A stretch of DNA of 64,000 nucleotides from an uncultured Prevotellaceae bacterium. Lineage in GTDB: Bacteria; Bacteroidota; Bacteroidia; Bacteroidales; Bacteroidaceae. The translations under genes and the position numbers were made by a program. This document shows positions 18,264 to 26,864 of this stretch, piece after piece; the first letter of the stretch is position 1; each line of letters opens with the position of its first letter. Location of the stretch: positions 22,417 to 86,416 of the forward strand of contig CADCBZ010000013.1 of the NCBI GenBank assembly GCA_902799765.1. The letters run 5' to 3'. Below the pieces are notes generated by a model that made no database searches, was not told the origin of the DNA, and saw nothing but the letters and a program-made list of their open reading frames with translations.

Positions 18264-18912
18264 ATGGAACAGAAGAGAATCCTTATAGTTGACGACGAGC
18301 AGGATCTGTGTGAGATCCTGTGCTATAACCTGACGGCTGCGGGCTATCAGGAAAGGTGTGGCGCAATATGACCTGCTTTTGCTCGACGTGATGATGCCTG
18401 GGATGTCGGGCTTTGAACTGGCCCGGCAGTTGAAGGATGATGAGGCTACAGCCTCTATCCCCATCATCTTCCTGACGGCGAAGGATACGGAGGAGGATAT
18501 GCTCCACGGCTTCGGACTGGGGGCAGACGACTATGTGAAGAAACCGTTCTCCGTCCGCGAGGTGATGGCCAGGGTGAAGGCGGTGCTCTGTCGTTCGGAG
18601 AGTGTCGAGGCTGGCAAGCCCAAGATCCTGCAATATGAGGGGTTAGCGATAGATCTCAGCCATAAATCTGTCAAGGTGGATGGTGAGGCTGTGGCGCTGA
18701 CCAAGACTGAGTTTGAATTGCTTGTCTTGTTGCTGAGTCATCGTGGGAAGGTGTTTTCTCGCCAACAGATTCTTGATAGCGTCTGGCCTCAGGATGTCAT
18801 TGTGACGGATCGCACCGTTGATGTCAATGTGACCCGCATGCGCAAGAAGATTGGGCGATATGCCAGTCTCATTGTCAGTCGGCAGGGATTCGGATATGTG
18901 TTTGAGTTATGA
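18264..18912 (+). pseudogene. OmpR-family response regulator, frameshifted in the receiver domain
   Basis: The first frame encodes MEQKRILIVDDEQDLCEILC and continues to GYQ near 18348; the next frame resumes at about 18358 with QYDLLLLDVMMPGMSGFELA. The acidic pair is before the break, and the phospho-acceptor Asp (LLLLDVMMPG), the T/K residues (FLTAKD, YVKKPF) and the whole winged-helix output domain are after it. Compared with usual receivers about 15-18 residues (alpha2-beta3) are missing, so an out-of-frame loss of roughly 50 nt is inferred. A -7 box TATATTTG lies at 18248-18255. Translation of the second part from GTG 18358 could yield a partial regulator. Confidence 0.8.
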
Positions 18913-19780
18913 GGAAACTGACGGAAGGAACGAAGATGTGGATGAGCGTGATGGTGGTATTCGCCGTCTATGCCATCATCTCGACTGGCATCTGTTGTTG
19001 TTCTCGCTCGCGGTGATGGTGGGGCTTGCCCTGCTACTGCATCGCTATGCCCGCAGGATGGATGAGCGCATTAGCCGTGAACAGGCGGAGAAGGAGAACC
19101 AGGTGCGGCGTGAACTGACTCAGAATATCTCCCACGAACTGAAAACCCCCGTAGCCAGCATCTTAGGCTATACCGAGACCATCCTCGATGATCCGCAGAT
19201 GAACAGTGAGACACAGCGACAGTTTATCCAGCGCACGCATGCTCAGGCCCAGCGACTGACGGCCCTGTTGCAGGATATCTCGACGCTGAACCGTATGGAC
19301 TATGCTGCCCATCAGCTCAAGATGGAGCGCACAGACGTGTCGGAGATTGTGAGTGATATCGTGGAGGAGACAGCCATTGCCGTAGAGAAGCGCCACATGA
19401 CGGTTCATAACGGCTTGCCAGAGGACATCATCATTCAGGGTAACCCCTCGCTGATTTACAGTATCTTCCGCAACCTGATTGACAATGCCATCAACTATGC
19501 AGGCGAGGGCACCACGATTGATATCCAGGCAGAGCCGACATCTGATGGCTGGAGGTTCCGTCTGAGTGACAACGGTGTGGGTATCGCCCCGGAACATCTG
19601 TCGCGTATCTTTGAACGCTTCTACCGCATCGACAAAGGCCGCAGTCGTTCACTTGGCGGCACAGGTCTTGGCCTTGCCATCGTGAAGAATGCGGTCTTGT
19701 TGCATGGTGGTTCCATCACCGTCCGCCCTGCCGACAAGGGTGGCTTGGCGTTTGAGTTTACGCTGAGGAAATCTATTTGA
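18909..19780 (+). pseudogene. Sensor histidine kinase, frameshifted near the N-terminus
   Basis: The ATG at 18909 overlaps the regulator stop and gives MRKLTEGTKMWMSVMVVFAV, a first membrane helix, but this frame stops at about 19016. The catalytic part lies in another frame: a second helix (LLLFSLAVMVGLALLLH), the H box ISHELKTP, N box DNAINYA, G1 DNGVGIAPEH and G2 GGTGLGLAIV. The short periplasmic loop between the helices seems lost with the frame, an inferred loss of about 40-60 nt. The 3' end overlaps the convergent TonB gene by 8 bp. Part of a broken two-component pair. Confidence 0.78.
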
Positions 19781-21884
19781 ACTTGACTTTCAAACCTACT
19801 ACCAGCATCGTGCCCGGACTATAGAGGGCATATTTGCGCGTGGCGGAGTCGATACGGCGATCCACACGGTTGAAAATGTTGTCGATACCGATGGATGGCT
19901 CTATGAGTGCCCATTTCGCGACATCGAATGAGTGGGTGGTATAGAGGTTCCAGATACCATAACCAGGCGCATCTTCGTAGGAGGGATAATAAGTCTTGCT
20001 CTGTAAACGTCCGTTCAGGTTGACATTCAAGCTATAACGTTTCCATGCGTGGTGATAGTCGGCTGCAATCGTGGCTGTATGACGGATGCTGCGCTCCAGG
20101 GGTGTCCATTCTTCCCCGCTCTTGGTGCGGGCATAGGTATAGGCATAGTTCGTGGAGAGGTTGAACCCAGGGAAGAGATTGGCAGAGACATTCAGCTGCA
20201 CACCTTTGATATCTCCCTTGTCGCTGTTCTGATAAAGGGCATAGCTCACCAGTTTCGAGGCCTCCGCATCTGTCATCCCCGGGAACTCCCGTTTCAGCAT
20301 CACGAGTGATGCGTCATTCACGTCGATATTCTCTTTGACCACCATGTCGTTGATGCGGTTGATGAAGCCTGTGAGACTGACGGCGATCATCTGTGTGCGA
20401 TATTCGGCATTCAGCGAGAAGTAGTGACTCTTCTCTGGCTTCAAGTCCCGATTGCCGAAGCTGATCTGGGGCTTGCCACGATTCACGGAGTAATAGTGAT
20501 AGTAGAGCTCGTCGAGACCAGGGGCACGGAAACCTGCAGAGTAGGTGGCACGGAAACGGAACTCACCAGGGGCATACATCAGGGCCACCTTAGGGGTGAG
20601 GTGATTATTGAACGTCTCGTGATGTGTCAGTCGCAGACCGAGGGTGGCGGTGAAGTCTTTCAGGAACTTCATTTCGTGCTGGGCATAGGCTGCGAGGGTA
20701 TAGACCTTCTCGTTGATGTTACCAGAGGTGGCTGTGAGATGATCCTGTCGCCAGTCGGCACCAAAGATGGTGGTGCTGTTGGTGGTGAGGCCGAGAATGG
20801 CTTTCAGCTCCCCATCCATCATACGCTGTTTCTTGGATTGTACATAGTCGCCTATCTGATAGGTCTTGGTTGCCACGTCGTACTCCTTGCCATAGCGATA
20901 GCGATCAACGACGAAGTTGGCTTGAAGAGAGTTGCGGCTGGTGAACTTATAGATGCCACCAACGTTCCAGCGCAGTCCTTTGTAGCGCATCTCGTAGTCA
21001 GTTCCACCTGTGATGTCCTCTCGTGTTTCAGGGCGCGAGGTGATCTTATAGGAATAGTCCAACCCTGCGTTGAGCGCCAGATGCTGGTTGGGCGCATAGG
21101 TGAACTTCTGTCCAACGATGTTCGAACGGTAACCTGTGAAGAGTGGGGCGATGGAGGATTGTGTCTCCGTGTCAGAGCCCTTCACATATTCGAGGTCGTT
21201 ATTACGATAGCTGTCAGCACGATCGTGTGTGAACGAGGTGTAGGATCCGAAGCCCTTGCTAAAGATGTCGAGACTGACGCTCTCCGTGAGTTGTCCATGT
21301 CCAGAGACGCGTGTATCGCTGGTGGCACAGATCAGATTCTGTGTGGGTTGATCGGTAATGATATTGATCACACCTGCGATGGCATCAGAACCATACAGTG
21401 AGGAGGCTGCTCCGTCGAGCACCTCAATACGCTTCACACGAGCCATATTGATACGGTTGAGGTCGATATTGTTGGAGATGTCGCCAGAGAGTTTCTGACC
21501 ATTGATCAATATCAGAATGTACTTATTGCCCAGACCGTTGAGGCGCAGGAAGGTACCCATCGAGTTGGGTGCCATCGATATCTGGGGCATCATACGGACA
21601 AGGGCACCGTCGAAGGTGCTGATGCCCTGTTCACGGATCTCCTGGGCAGAGAGTACATGCACAGGGGTGGCAGTGCTTTTCAGCCGCTGGTGATGACCTG
21701 AACCAGTTACGACAACGGGGTTCAGATTATAAGAACGGCTGATGTCGGTAGAGTCATTACGCGTCATCTGATGAATTTGCGCCTGACTGACCATACAGCA
21801 CAAAAGTAAAAAGGGAAAAAGATGCTGTCTCCCGACAGCACCTCTTCCTAAAAACCTATATAATAATACACGCACTGTTTTCAT
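19773..21884 (-). CDS. TonB-dependent outer-membrane receptor (BtuB-like)
   Basis: A 703-residue receptor with a signal peptide (hydrophobic LFPFLLLCCMVSQAQ), a plug domain (NPVVVTGSG, LRLNGLGNKYILILINGQ, RIEVLDGAASSLYGSDAIAG at about 55-170) and a 22-strand-type barrel ending in a hydrophobic VVGLKVKFK. There is no carboxypeptidase-like N-terminal repeat or SusD partner, so it is not a SusC. It lies downstream of cbiK and a second receptor, all behind a cobalamin riboswitch, so corrinoid or a related metallo-tetrapyrrole or cobalt complex is the likely substrate. Confidence 0.9.
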   Translation of the reverse strand: MKTVRVLLYRFLGRGAVGRQHLFPFLLLCCMVSQAQIHQMTRNDSTDISRSYNLNPVVVTGSGHHQRLKSTATPVHVLSAQEIREQGISTFDGALVRMMPQISMAPNSMGTFLRLNGLGNKYILILINGQKLSGDISNNIDLNRINMARVKRIEVLDGAASSLYGSDAIAGVINIITDQPTQNLICATSDTRVSGHGQLTESVSLDIFSKGFGSYTSFTHDRADSYRNNDLEYVKGSDTETQSSIAPLFTGYRSNIVGQKFTYAPNQHLALNAGLDYSYKITSRPETREDITGGTDYEMRYKGLRWNVGGIYKFTSRNSLQANFVVDRYRYGKEYDVATKTYQIGDYVQSKKQRMMDGELKAILGLTTNSTTIFGADWRQDHLTATSGNINEKVYTLAAYAQHEMKFLKDFTATLGLRLTHHETFNNHLTPKVALMYAPGEFRFRATYSAGFRAPGLDELYYHYYSVNRGKPQISFGNRDLKPEKSHYFSLNAEYRTQMIAVSLTGFINRINDMVVKENIDVNDASLVMLKREFPGMTDAEASKLVSYALYQNSDKGDIKGVQLNVSANLFPGFNLSTNYAYTYARTKSGEEWTPLERSIRHTATIAADYHHAWKRYSLNVNLNGRLQSKTYYPSYEDAPGYGIWNLYTTHSFDVAKWALIEPSIGIDNIFNRVDRRIDSATRKYALYSPGTMLVVGLKVKFK

Positions 21885-21889
21885 ATTTT

Positions 21890-23056
21890 TTATTCTGAAG
21901 CGGTCGTAGGCGTAGAGAGTGCCTCGTCAGTACCCAGTTTGGCAATAGCCTCCTTGGTGTGGTTCATCCACAGCTTACGAACGGCGCTGCGCTCAGCCAG
22001 ACCAGGGATATACTCATCGCCACTCTTGTACTGCTTCCAGCAAGGCTCGGTGAAGTTGGTCTCATAGGCTTCTGTTTCGATACCAGCCTCATTGAACAGA
22101 GAGTACCAGCTCTCATCGTCATCGGGATCAGCCATATCGTTGTGGGCATGATCTCCGGCGATTGACATCAGCACGAAGAGCTGGGCTTTCTTGGCGTCGT
22201 TGGCAGCATAGGTAACGCTCTTGGTCACATCACCAATCTTGTAGTCGAATTTTCCGCCAGCAATGTGCTTCAGTACATCCTCAGCATAAGTCTCGTCCAT
22301 ATCTACTGTTCCTACATAGTATTTAGGATTGATGGCACGGAGGTATTCCTCCAGTTGTATATAGCGTACGTTACCGCCATAGTAGTCATACCCCTCAGGG
22401 TTACCATGACCCATGAAAGCTACGATACCATCAGCTACAGCTGCCTTCACGTCGGCTTCATTGTTAAGAGTTGTAGCCAGTGCCTTGGCGTCGCTCTCCT
22501 CTGCCATCAGCGGGGTGCCTACCACCACCTGACGATCGAGGCTCTTCATGTAGGTATCGGTGAAGTCACCGTTACGGTTGTTCATGAAGTCCTTCACATA
22601 GCTGTCGCGAACACGGCGATACTCCTCACCAGGGATCACCTGCAGCGACTGTACCACGATCTGCTTGTAACCTGCCAGACCGATGGCGGTGAGCCAGTGC
22701 TCTGGATCGTAGTAGTCCTTAGGCGCTACATTCTCACCAGCACGGGCATTGTTGATACAGATGGCTGAAGAGAAAGAGAGATAGACATCCCAACCTGAGA
22801 ATGCTGCCTTGTAGTCGTCAACCACCTTGTCGAAGGTGTCGTAAGCCTGCTCCCAAGTAGAACCGAAGGCTACAAGCAGGATTACCTTATCGCTCTTCTT
22901 CTGTGAGTTAACAGTCTGATTTACAGCCTGCTGATAACGATCGTAATTTGACTGATTACCATTGTTCTTGTTGTCATCGTCACTGCTACAAGCGGTGAAC
23001 GTTGCGCTGGCAACGAATGCCATCATAGCCAGCATGAAATACTTAATCTTGTTCAT
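21890..23056 (-). CDS. cbiK: Sirohydrochlorin cobaltochelatase CbiK, lipoprotein form
   Basis: A 388-residue CbiK-type chelatase, which inserts Co2+ into sirohydrochlorin, the first committed step of the anaerobic B12 route. Two likely metal-site blocks are visible: FMGHGNPEG near 214-222 and GDHAHNDMA near 305-313. Unusually the protein begins with a lipoprotein signal (MAFVASATFTACSS, Cys near residue 23) and a Ser/Asp/Asn tether, so the enzyme should sit outside the cytoplasm. It lies between two TonB receptors, overlapping the upstream one by 14 bp. It may act in the periplasm or on the surface in tetrapyrrole or cobalt handling rather than in classical synthesis. Confidence 0.88.
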   Translation of the reverse strand: MNKIKYFMLAMMAFVASATFTACSSDDDNKNNGNQSNYDRYQQAVNQTVNSQKKSDKVILLVAFGSTWEQAYDTFDKVVDDYKAAFSGWDVYLSFSSAICINNARAGENVAPKDYYDPEHWLTAIGLAGYKQIVVQSLQVIPGEEYRRVRDSYVKDFMNNRNGDFTDTYMKSLDRQVVVGTPLMAEESDAKALATTLNNEADVKAAVADGIVAFMGHGNPEGYDYYGGNVRYIQLEEYLRAINPKYYVGTVDMDETYAEDVLKHIAGGKFDYKIGDVTKSVTYAANDAKKAQLFVLMSIAGDHAHNDMADPDDDESWYSLFNEAGIETEAYETNFTEPCWKQYKSGDEYIPGLAERSAVRKLWMNHTKEAIAKLGTDEALSTPTTASE

Positions 23057-25163
23057 TGTAGTTTGAATTTAAATTAGACCTATATCTGTTTGTAAGTTTT
23101 TTACCTTCATTAAGCCGTACGGTCAACGAGGCATAGACGGTACGACCTGGGGTCGTGGTGCCCAGATGCAAGCCATGAGGCGTGCGATCCACATAGTCGA
23201 AGATATTGTCTATACCAGCATCTATGCGCAAGATCTTTCCAATCTGATGATTGGTAGAGAGTCGCCAGAGGTTGTAGCCCTTGCCATCGCCATCGATCTG
23301 ATAATAGCGCTTGCTGGAGAGTCGGCCATAAATGCCGATGCCCAGTTTATAACTCTTAGAGAAATCATGGTTCCATGTGGCATAAAGATTGGCTTTATGA
23401 TGGGCCATACCGTCGATGGTGACCTTAATCATCATATCCTTCTCAGAATCATACTGATTGGCCTCCGTATCGAGATAACTGTAACTTCCGCCTGCCGTGA
23501 AGTGCTTGCCCTGATAGCGCACAGTGAAATCTACACCATAAGTCTTTGCCTCCTCCATATTCTGATACTGGCGCACCCTGATGGGATCGTATTTCGTAAT
23601 CAGATCACCTGGTGCATCCTTGGTAGGAATGGTGACGAGGGTGATCATATCCTTTACCTTATTATAATAAGGGGCGAGGGTCAGGGTCAGATGTCCTATG
23701 GTGTATTCTGCACTTACGCCGAAATAGTTGGATGTCTGAGCCTTTAGGTTGGTATTACCCAGATAGAGATAGACACCATTCATATTCTTCACATACTGAT
23801 AGTGCAGTTCCTTGGGGGTAGGGGTCTTGTAACCCTGACTCCAGGTAGCCCTCAATCGCAGTTCACCTAACTTCAGCATCGCAGAGATCTTTGGGGTCAG
23901 TCGTGTGCCAAAGCCTTGGTTTCTGGTGAGTCGTAATCCTGCAGTCAGATAGAGCGGATTCAGTAGAGCGAACTCATCCTGCACATAGATAGCCTCCGTA
24001 TTGTCTGTAGCCTTTCCACCTTCCACTCGCATGGGCGCTTTCAACCAGTCGTAACGATAGTCGAATCCTGCACTCAGTTGCTGTTCGTAGGGTAGGGTGA
24101 AGATGCCCTTCAACGAGATATTCGTGAGTCGTTGATCACTCTGTAACTCAACATCTCCAGGGAAATACGGATAGTAGTTGGTGAAGCGCCCATTCACATA
24201 ACCATCTGTCAGGGTGGTGTCTGTATAGACATAGTTGTAGGCATGTCTCTTCCAATCGGCATCAAGGGTGATGATGTCCGTACTGTTCAGTTTCCACTTA
24301 CCTCCAGCAGAAACTGAAGCATTGTCGTATTGCAGATCCCAGGTCTTGATATCCACACCAGGATGATGTCCGCAAGGACGATAAATACGTTTCCAATAGA
24401 TGCTACCATCGGCATAGAGTTCGATCTGAGGTGTCAACTGATAGGTCAGACGCTCTTCAACCTGCCAGTTGGTATGACGGTTCACAGTCTGGTTTCGTGA
24501 GTCTGTGATATGATATTCCGTCTGCGAAATAGCTTCCTCAGAAGTGTTCTGCCAACCATCAGAGTGCTGCAGTTGGAAGTTGGTGTAACTGGAGAGTTTG
24601 CCATAATTCAGCGCGAGTCCGTTATGCTGACGGATGTCACCATACGAACCAATTCGCGAGGTATTCTCAAACATCAGACCTTGTTCGCGATGCTTTTTGG
24701 TGATGATGTTGATCACGCCAGCAATGGCATCACTACCATAGAGGGCACTCGATGCACCCTTCACAATTTCAATCTTCTCAATATTGTTGGGATCGATGAG
24801 GGAAAGATCATTCTCTCCACCATTGTCACCATGCAGACGACGTCCGTCTATCAGAACCAGTATATACGAGTTGCCGAGTCCGTTCATTTGCATGCGTGAA
24901 CTCATATCACTCTCGCCGAAGTCAAAGCTGGCAGAGAGACCTGATAGGATGTCTTCAATACTCCTACCTGCATATTGCCGTAACTGCTGATGACTGATCA
25001 CCTCCGTTTGTACGGGTGCGTCTTTCAGCAGGTGCTGCGTACCAGTACCTGTCACCACAACTTCCTGCAGACTGTCAGAACGCCAGACATCTGTCTGGGC
25101 ACATACATTTACGCCAACAGTCAACAGCCAAAGGCCAAGGGCCAATTTCTGTTTTAGTTCCAT
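23043..25163 (-). CDS. TonB-dependent outer-membrane receptor behind a cobalamin riboswitch
   Basis: The start is set at 25163, giving MELKQKLALGLWLLTVGVNV followed by a cleavage site after CAQ; the 49-residue upstream extension is encoded by hairpin-rich leader sequence and is rejected. The plug shows LQEVVVTGTG, MQMNGLGNSYILVLIDGRR and EIVKGASSALYGSDAIAG; the barrel ends RTVYASLTVRLNEGKK. At 706 residues it is like BtuB-type receptors in Bacteroidetes. It is the first gene of a riboswitch-controlled operon with cbiK and a second receptor, so corrinoid uptake is the best guess. Confidence 0.92.
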   Translation of the reverse strand: MELKQKLALGLWLLTVGVNVCAQTDVWRSDSLQEVVVTGTGTQHLLKDAPVQTEVISHQQLRQYAGRSIEDILSGLSASFDFGESDMSSRMQMNGLGNSYILVLIDGRRLHGDNGGENDLSLIDPNNIEKIEIVKGASSALYGSDAIAGVINIITKKHREQGLMFENTSRIGSYGDIRQHNGLALNYGKLSSYTNFQLQHSDGWQNTSEEAISQTEYHITDSRNQTVNRHTNWQVEERLTYQLTPQIELYADGSIYWKRIYRPCGHHPGVDIKTWDLQYDNASVSAGGKWKLNSTDIITLDADWKRHAYNYVYTDTTLTDGYVNGRFTNYYPYFPGDVELQSDQRLTNISLKGIFTLPYEQQLSAGFDYRYDWLKAPMRVEGGKATDNTEAIYVQDEFALLNPLYLTAGLRLTRNQGFGTRLTPKISAMLKLGELRLRATWSQGYKTPTPKELHYQYVKNMNGVYLYLGNTNLKAQTSNYFGVSAEYTIGHLTLTLAPYYNKVKDMITLVTIPTKDAPGDLITKYDPIRVRQYQNMEEAKTYGVDFTVRYQGKHFTAGGSYSYLDTEANQYDSEKDMMIKVTIDGMAHHKANLYATWNHDFSKSYKLGIGIYGRLSSKRYYQIDGDGKGYNLWRLSTNHQIGKILRIDAGIDNIFDYVDRTPHGLHLGTTTPGRTVYASLTVRLNEGKKLTNRYRSNLNSNYNEQD

Positions 25164-25254
25164 CAATTTTTCATTTAATCCGACTGCTAACTCCTGAACA
25201 GTCTTGTTCTTGAATGCAGAGAGCTCTTGCGTTTTCTGCTCTTGCTTCGGCAGG

Positions 25255-25315
25255 CTTGACGCTTTGCGTCGAGCCCTACCTCGGCTCGGCAGAATTGGAG
25301 CAAGCTCCATTCTGC
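25255..25315 (-). repeat. Chain of three hairpins in the riboswitch-receptor leader
   Basis: Adjacent inverted repeats: GACGC/GCGTC (25259-25270), GAGCC/GGCTC (25271-25287) and GCAGAATTGGAGC/GCTCCATTCTGC (25289-25315, one bulge). The first belongs to a small palindrome family also seen at 43669. They could form an expression platform or be inserted REP-like elements. Confidence 0.6.
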
Positions 25316-25325
25316 TCTCTCCTTC

Positions 25326-25480
25326 GGTAGGTCTTCTGACTTTCCCCAGTCTGCTTTACCTTCCCGACCCTGTGGTCAGTGGCGTTACACAAGCAAACCC
25401 TTCAAAGGGGGATTACAGCTGCAGGTACAGTTCCGGACTCTCACCGGATTCCCTTACATCAGGCGGCATCGGCCACCAGA
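25326..25480 (-). promoter_or_regulatory. Cobalamin riboswitch
   Basis: Read on the minus strand, the conserved core is present in order: GGGAATCCGGTGAGAGTCCG, then ACTGTACCTGCAGCTGTAA, then the B12 box AACGCCACTG, and near the 3' end AGTCAGAAGACCTACC. This is the AdoCbl-type aptamer layout. It lies about 160 nt before the TonB receptor at 25163 and should repress the receptor-cbiK-receptor operon when cobalamin is plentiful. The outer limits are approximate to about 10 nt. Confidence 0.93.
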
Positions 25481-25498
25481 TTACCATAATTTCGTGGG

Positions 25499-25588
25499 CA
25501 AAGATACAAAAAAAAGTGAAAAGAGAAAAGAATATAGTGAAAAATTTGCTGATTACCTGCAAAATAATGCAGAAAGTATGTATCTTTG
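25499..25588. promoter_or_regulatory. Divergent -7 boxes between the riboswitch operon and cbiA
   Basis: TATCTTTG on the minus strand (25499-25506) would start the riboswitch transcript about 20 nt before the aptamer. TATCTTTG on the plus strand (25581-25588) ends five bases before the cbiA ATG, predicting a leaderless or nearly leaderless cbiA mRNA. Neither has a good TTTG at -33. Confidence 0.6.
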
Positions 25589-25593
25589 CAGAG

Positions 25594-26864
25594 ATGAAAG
25601 CGAGTTTTCTGATAGCTGCCCCCACCAGTGGCTCTGGCAAAACAACGATTGCCAGAGGGTTGATGGCGCTTCTTACATTGAAGGGCCTGAAGGTGCAACC
25701 TTTCAAGTGCGGCCCAGATTATATCGATACCAAGTTCCATGAGGCTGTGTGTGGTCGTCCCAGCATTAATCTCGATACGTTTATGGCTTCTCCTGAGCAC
25801 GTTAGAGAGCTTTTCTGGCACTATGGCGAGGATGCCGATGTGTGTATCGTGGAGGGGATGATGGGTTTGTTTGATGGCTACGATCGTGAGAAAGGGTCTG
25901 CCTACGAGATTGCGAAGACGCTCGATATCCCTATCGTGTTAGTGGTGGATGCCAAGTCGGCAGCTTATTCGATGGCGGCTTTGCTCTCTGGGTTTATCCA
26001 TTTCCGTCAGGATGTTCGCTTTGCAGGCGTTATATATAATAAGGTAGGATCAGAAAAGCATTTCCAGATGCTCCAACAGGTGTGTGATGATTTGGAGATC
26101 AAATGTCTGGGCTATCTGCCTAAGGATGCTTCACTCGAACAAGGCTCGCGCTATCTGGGTTTGGATTTCTCTGAACAACCCGAGACTCAGAAGCTGATCA
26201 ATCTTTTAGAGACTCATGTCGATTGGCGGTACTTGATGGAGCTTTTAGTCCGAAGTGAGCGAACTCCTAGTCCGACGCGTGCGGACTCTTTGTCCGTAAC
26301 GTCGTACGGACTAAATGTTCTTATGGCAAAGAATGCTGAGAGTTTTAGCTTTGTCTATCAGGAAACCATAGACCGCTTTTCTTCTGTGCGCTTTTTCGAT
26401 CCAGAGACAGAGGTGCCTGATTTCTCAGGTATCGATTTGCTCTATCTGCCTGGTGGTTATCCAGAGAAACATTTAGAGGCACTTGTGAAGAACGAGGCTT
26501 GCCGCAAAGCCATTAAGGATTTTGCTGAACAGGGTGGAAAAGTGGTGGCAGAATGTGGTGGTATGATGTATCTCTGCAAGAGCATCGTGGCGGATGAGGA
26601 GACAGGAAATTGTCGTTAGGTTATCGCCAGTTCGAACTCGATGGGAAATCCTATCGCGGACATGAGTTCCATTATACGCAGTTCTTTTCGGAGAAAAGCG
26701 GCCGCTCGACCTTAGGTCGCTTGCAAGGCAAGAAAGCCGAGTGCTTTGGTGAGGTGCCTCCATCTGCGACTCAGGTCTATGATGCAAAAGGCCATCCTGT
26801 AGCGACGCCAGTTTTCAAGTATAAGAACGTTTTAGCCAGCTATACGCATCTTTATCAGATATGA
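25594..26864 (+). pseudogene. cbiA: Cobyrinate a,c-diamide synthase, frameshifted
   Basis: Amidates the a and c side chains of cobyrinate with glutamine and ATP. The N-terminus MKASFLIAAPTSGSGKTTIA carries the P-loop, and the glutamine-amidotransferase Cys lies in VVAECGGMMYL. The first frame stops at 26617-26619, just after ADEETGN. A second frame from about 26612 carries LGYRQFEL, RGHEFHYTQF and SYTHLYQ, the normal C-terminus. Relative to the family about 18-20 residues are absent at the join, so an out-of-frame loss of roughly 55-60 nt is inferred. The amidotransferase half, including its His, would not be made. It overlaps cbiP by 4 bp. Confidence 0.85.
26243..26315 (+). repeat. Palindromic insert inside cbiA
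   Basis: An outer 9-bp inverted repeat (TTTAGTCCG, 26244-26252; CGGACTAAA, 26307-26315) encloses further GTCCG/CGGAC copies. It is read in frame as a Ser/Thr/Arg-rich linker between the two CbiA domains, at about residues 217-241. Confidence 0.7.

Noticed and set aside
20424-21401. 325-codon plus-strand frame opposite the TonB receptor
   Set aside because: Antisense of a well-supported receptor with plug and barrel motifs; composition is that of a complementary-strand shadow.
25164-25310. 49-codon N-terminal extension of the TonB receptor
   Set aside because: It would place charged residues before the signal peptide and translate the hairpin-rich riboswitch leader; the internal ATG at 25163 gives a normal signal sequence.
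25204-25593. 130-codon N-terminal extension of cbiA
   Set aside because: It runs antisense through the cobalamin riboswitch; the true start MKASFLIAAPTSGSGKT is at 25594 after a -7 box.
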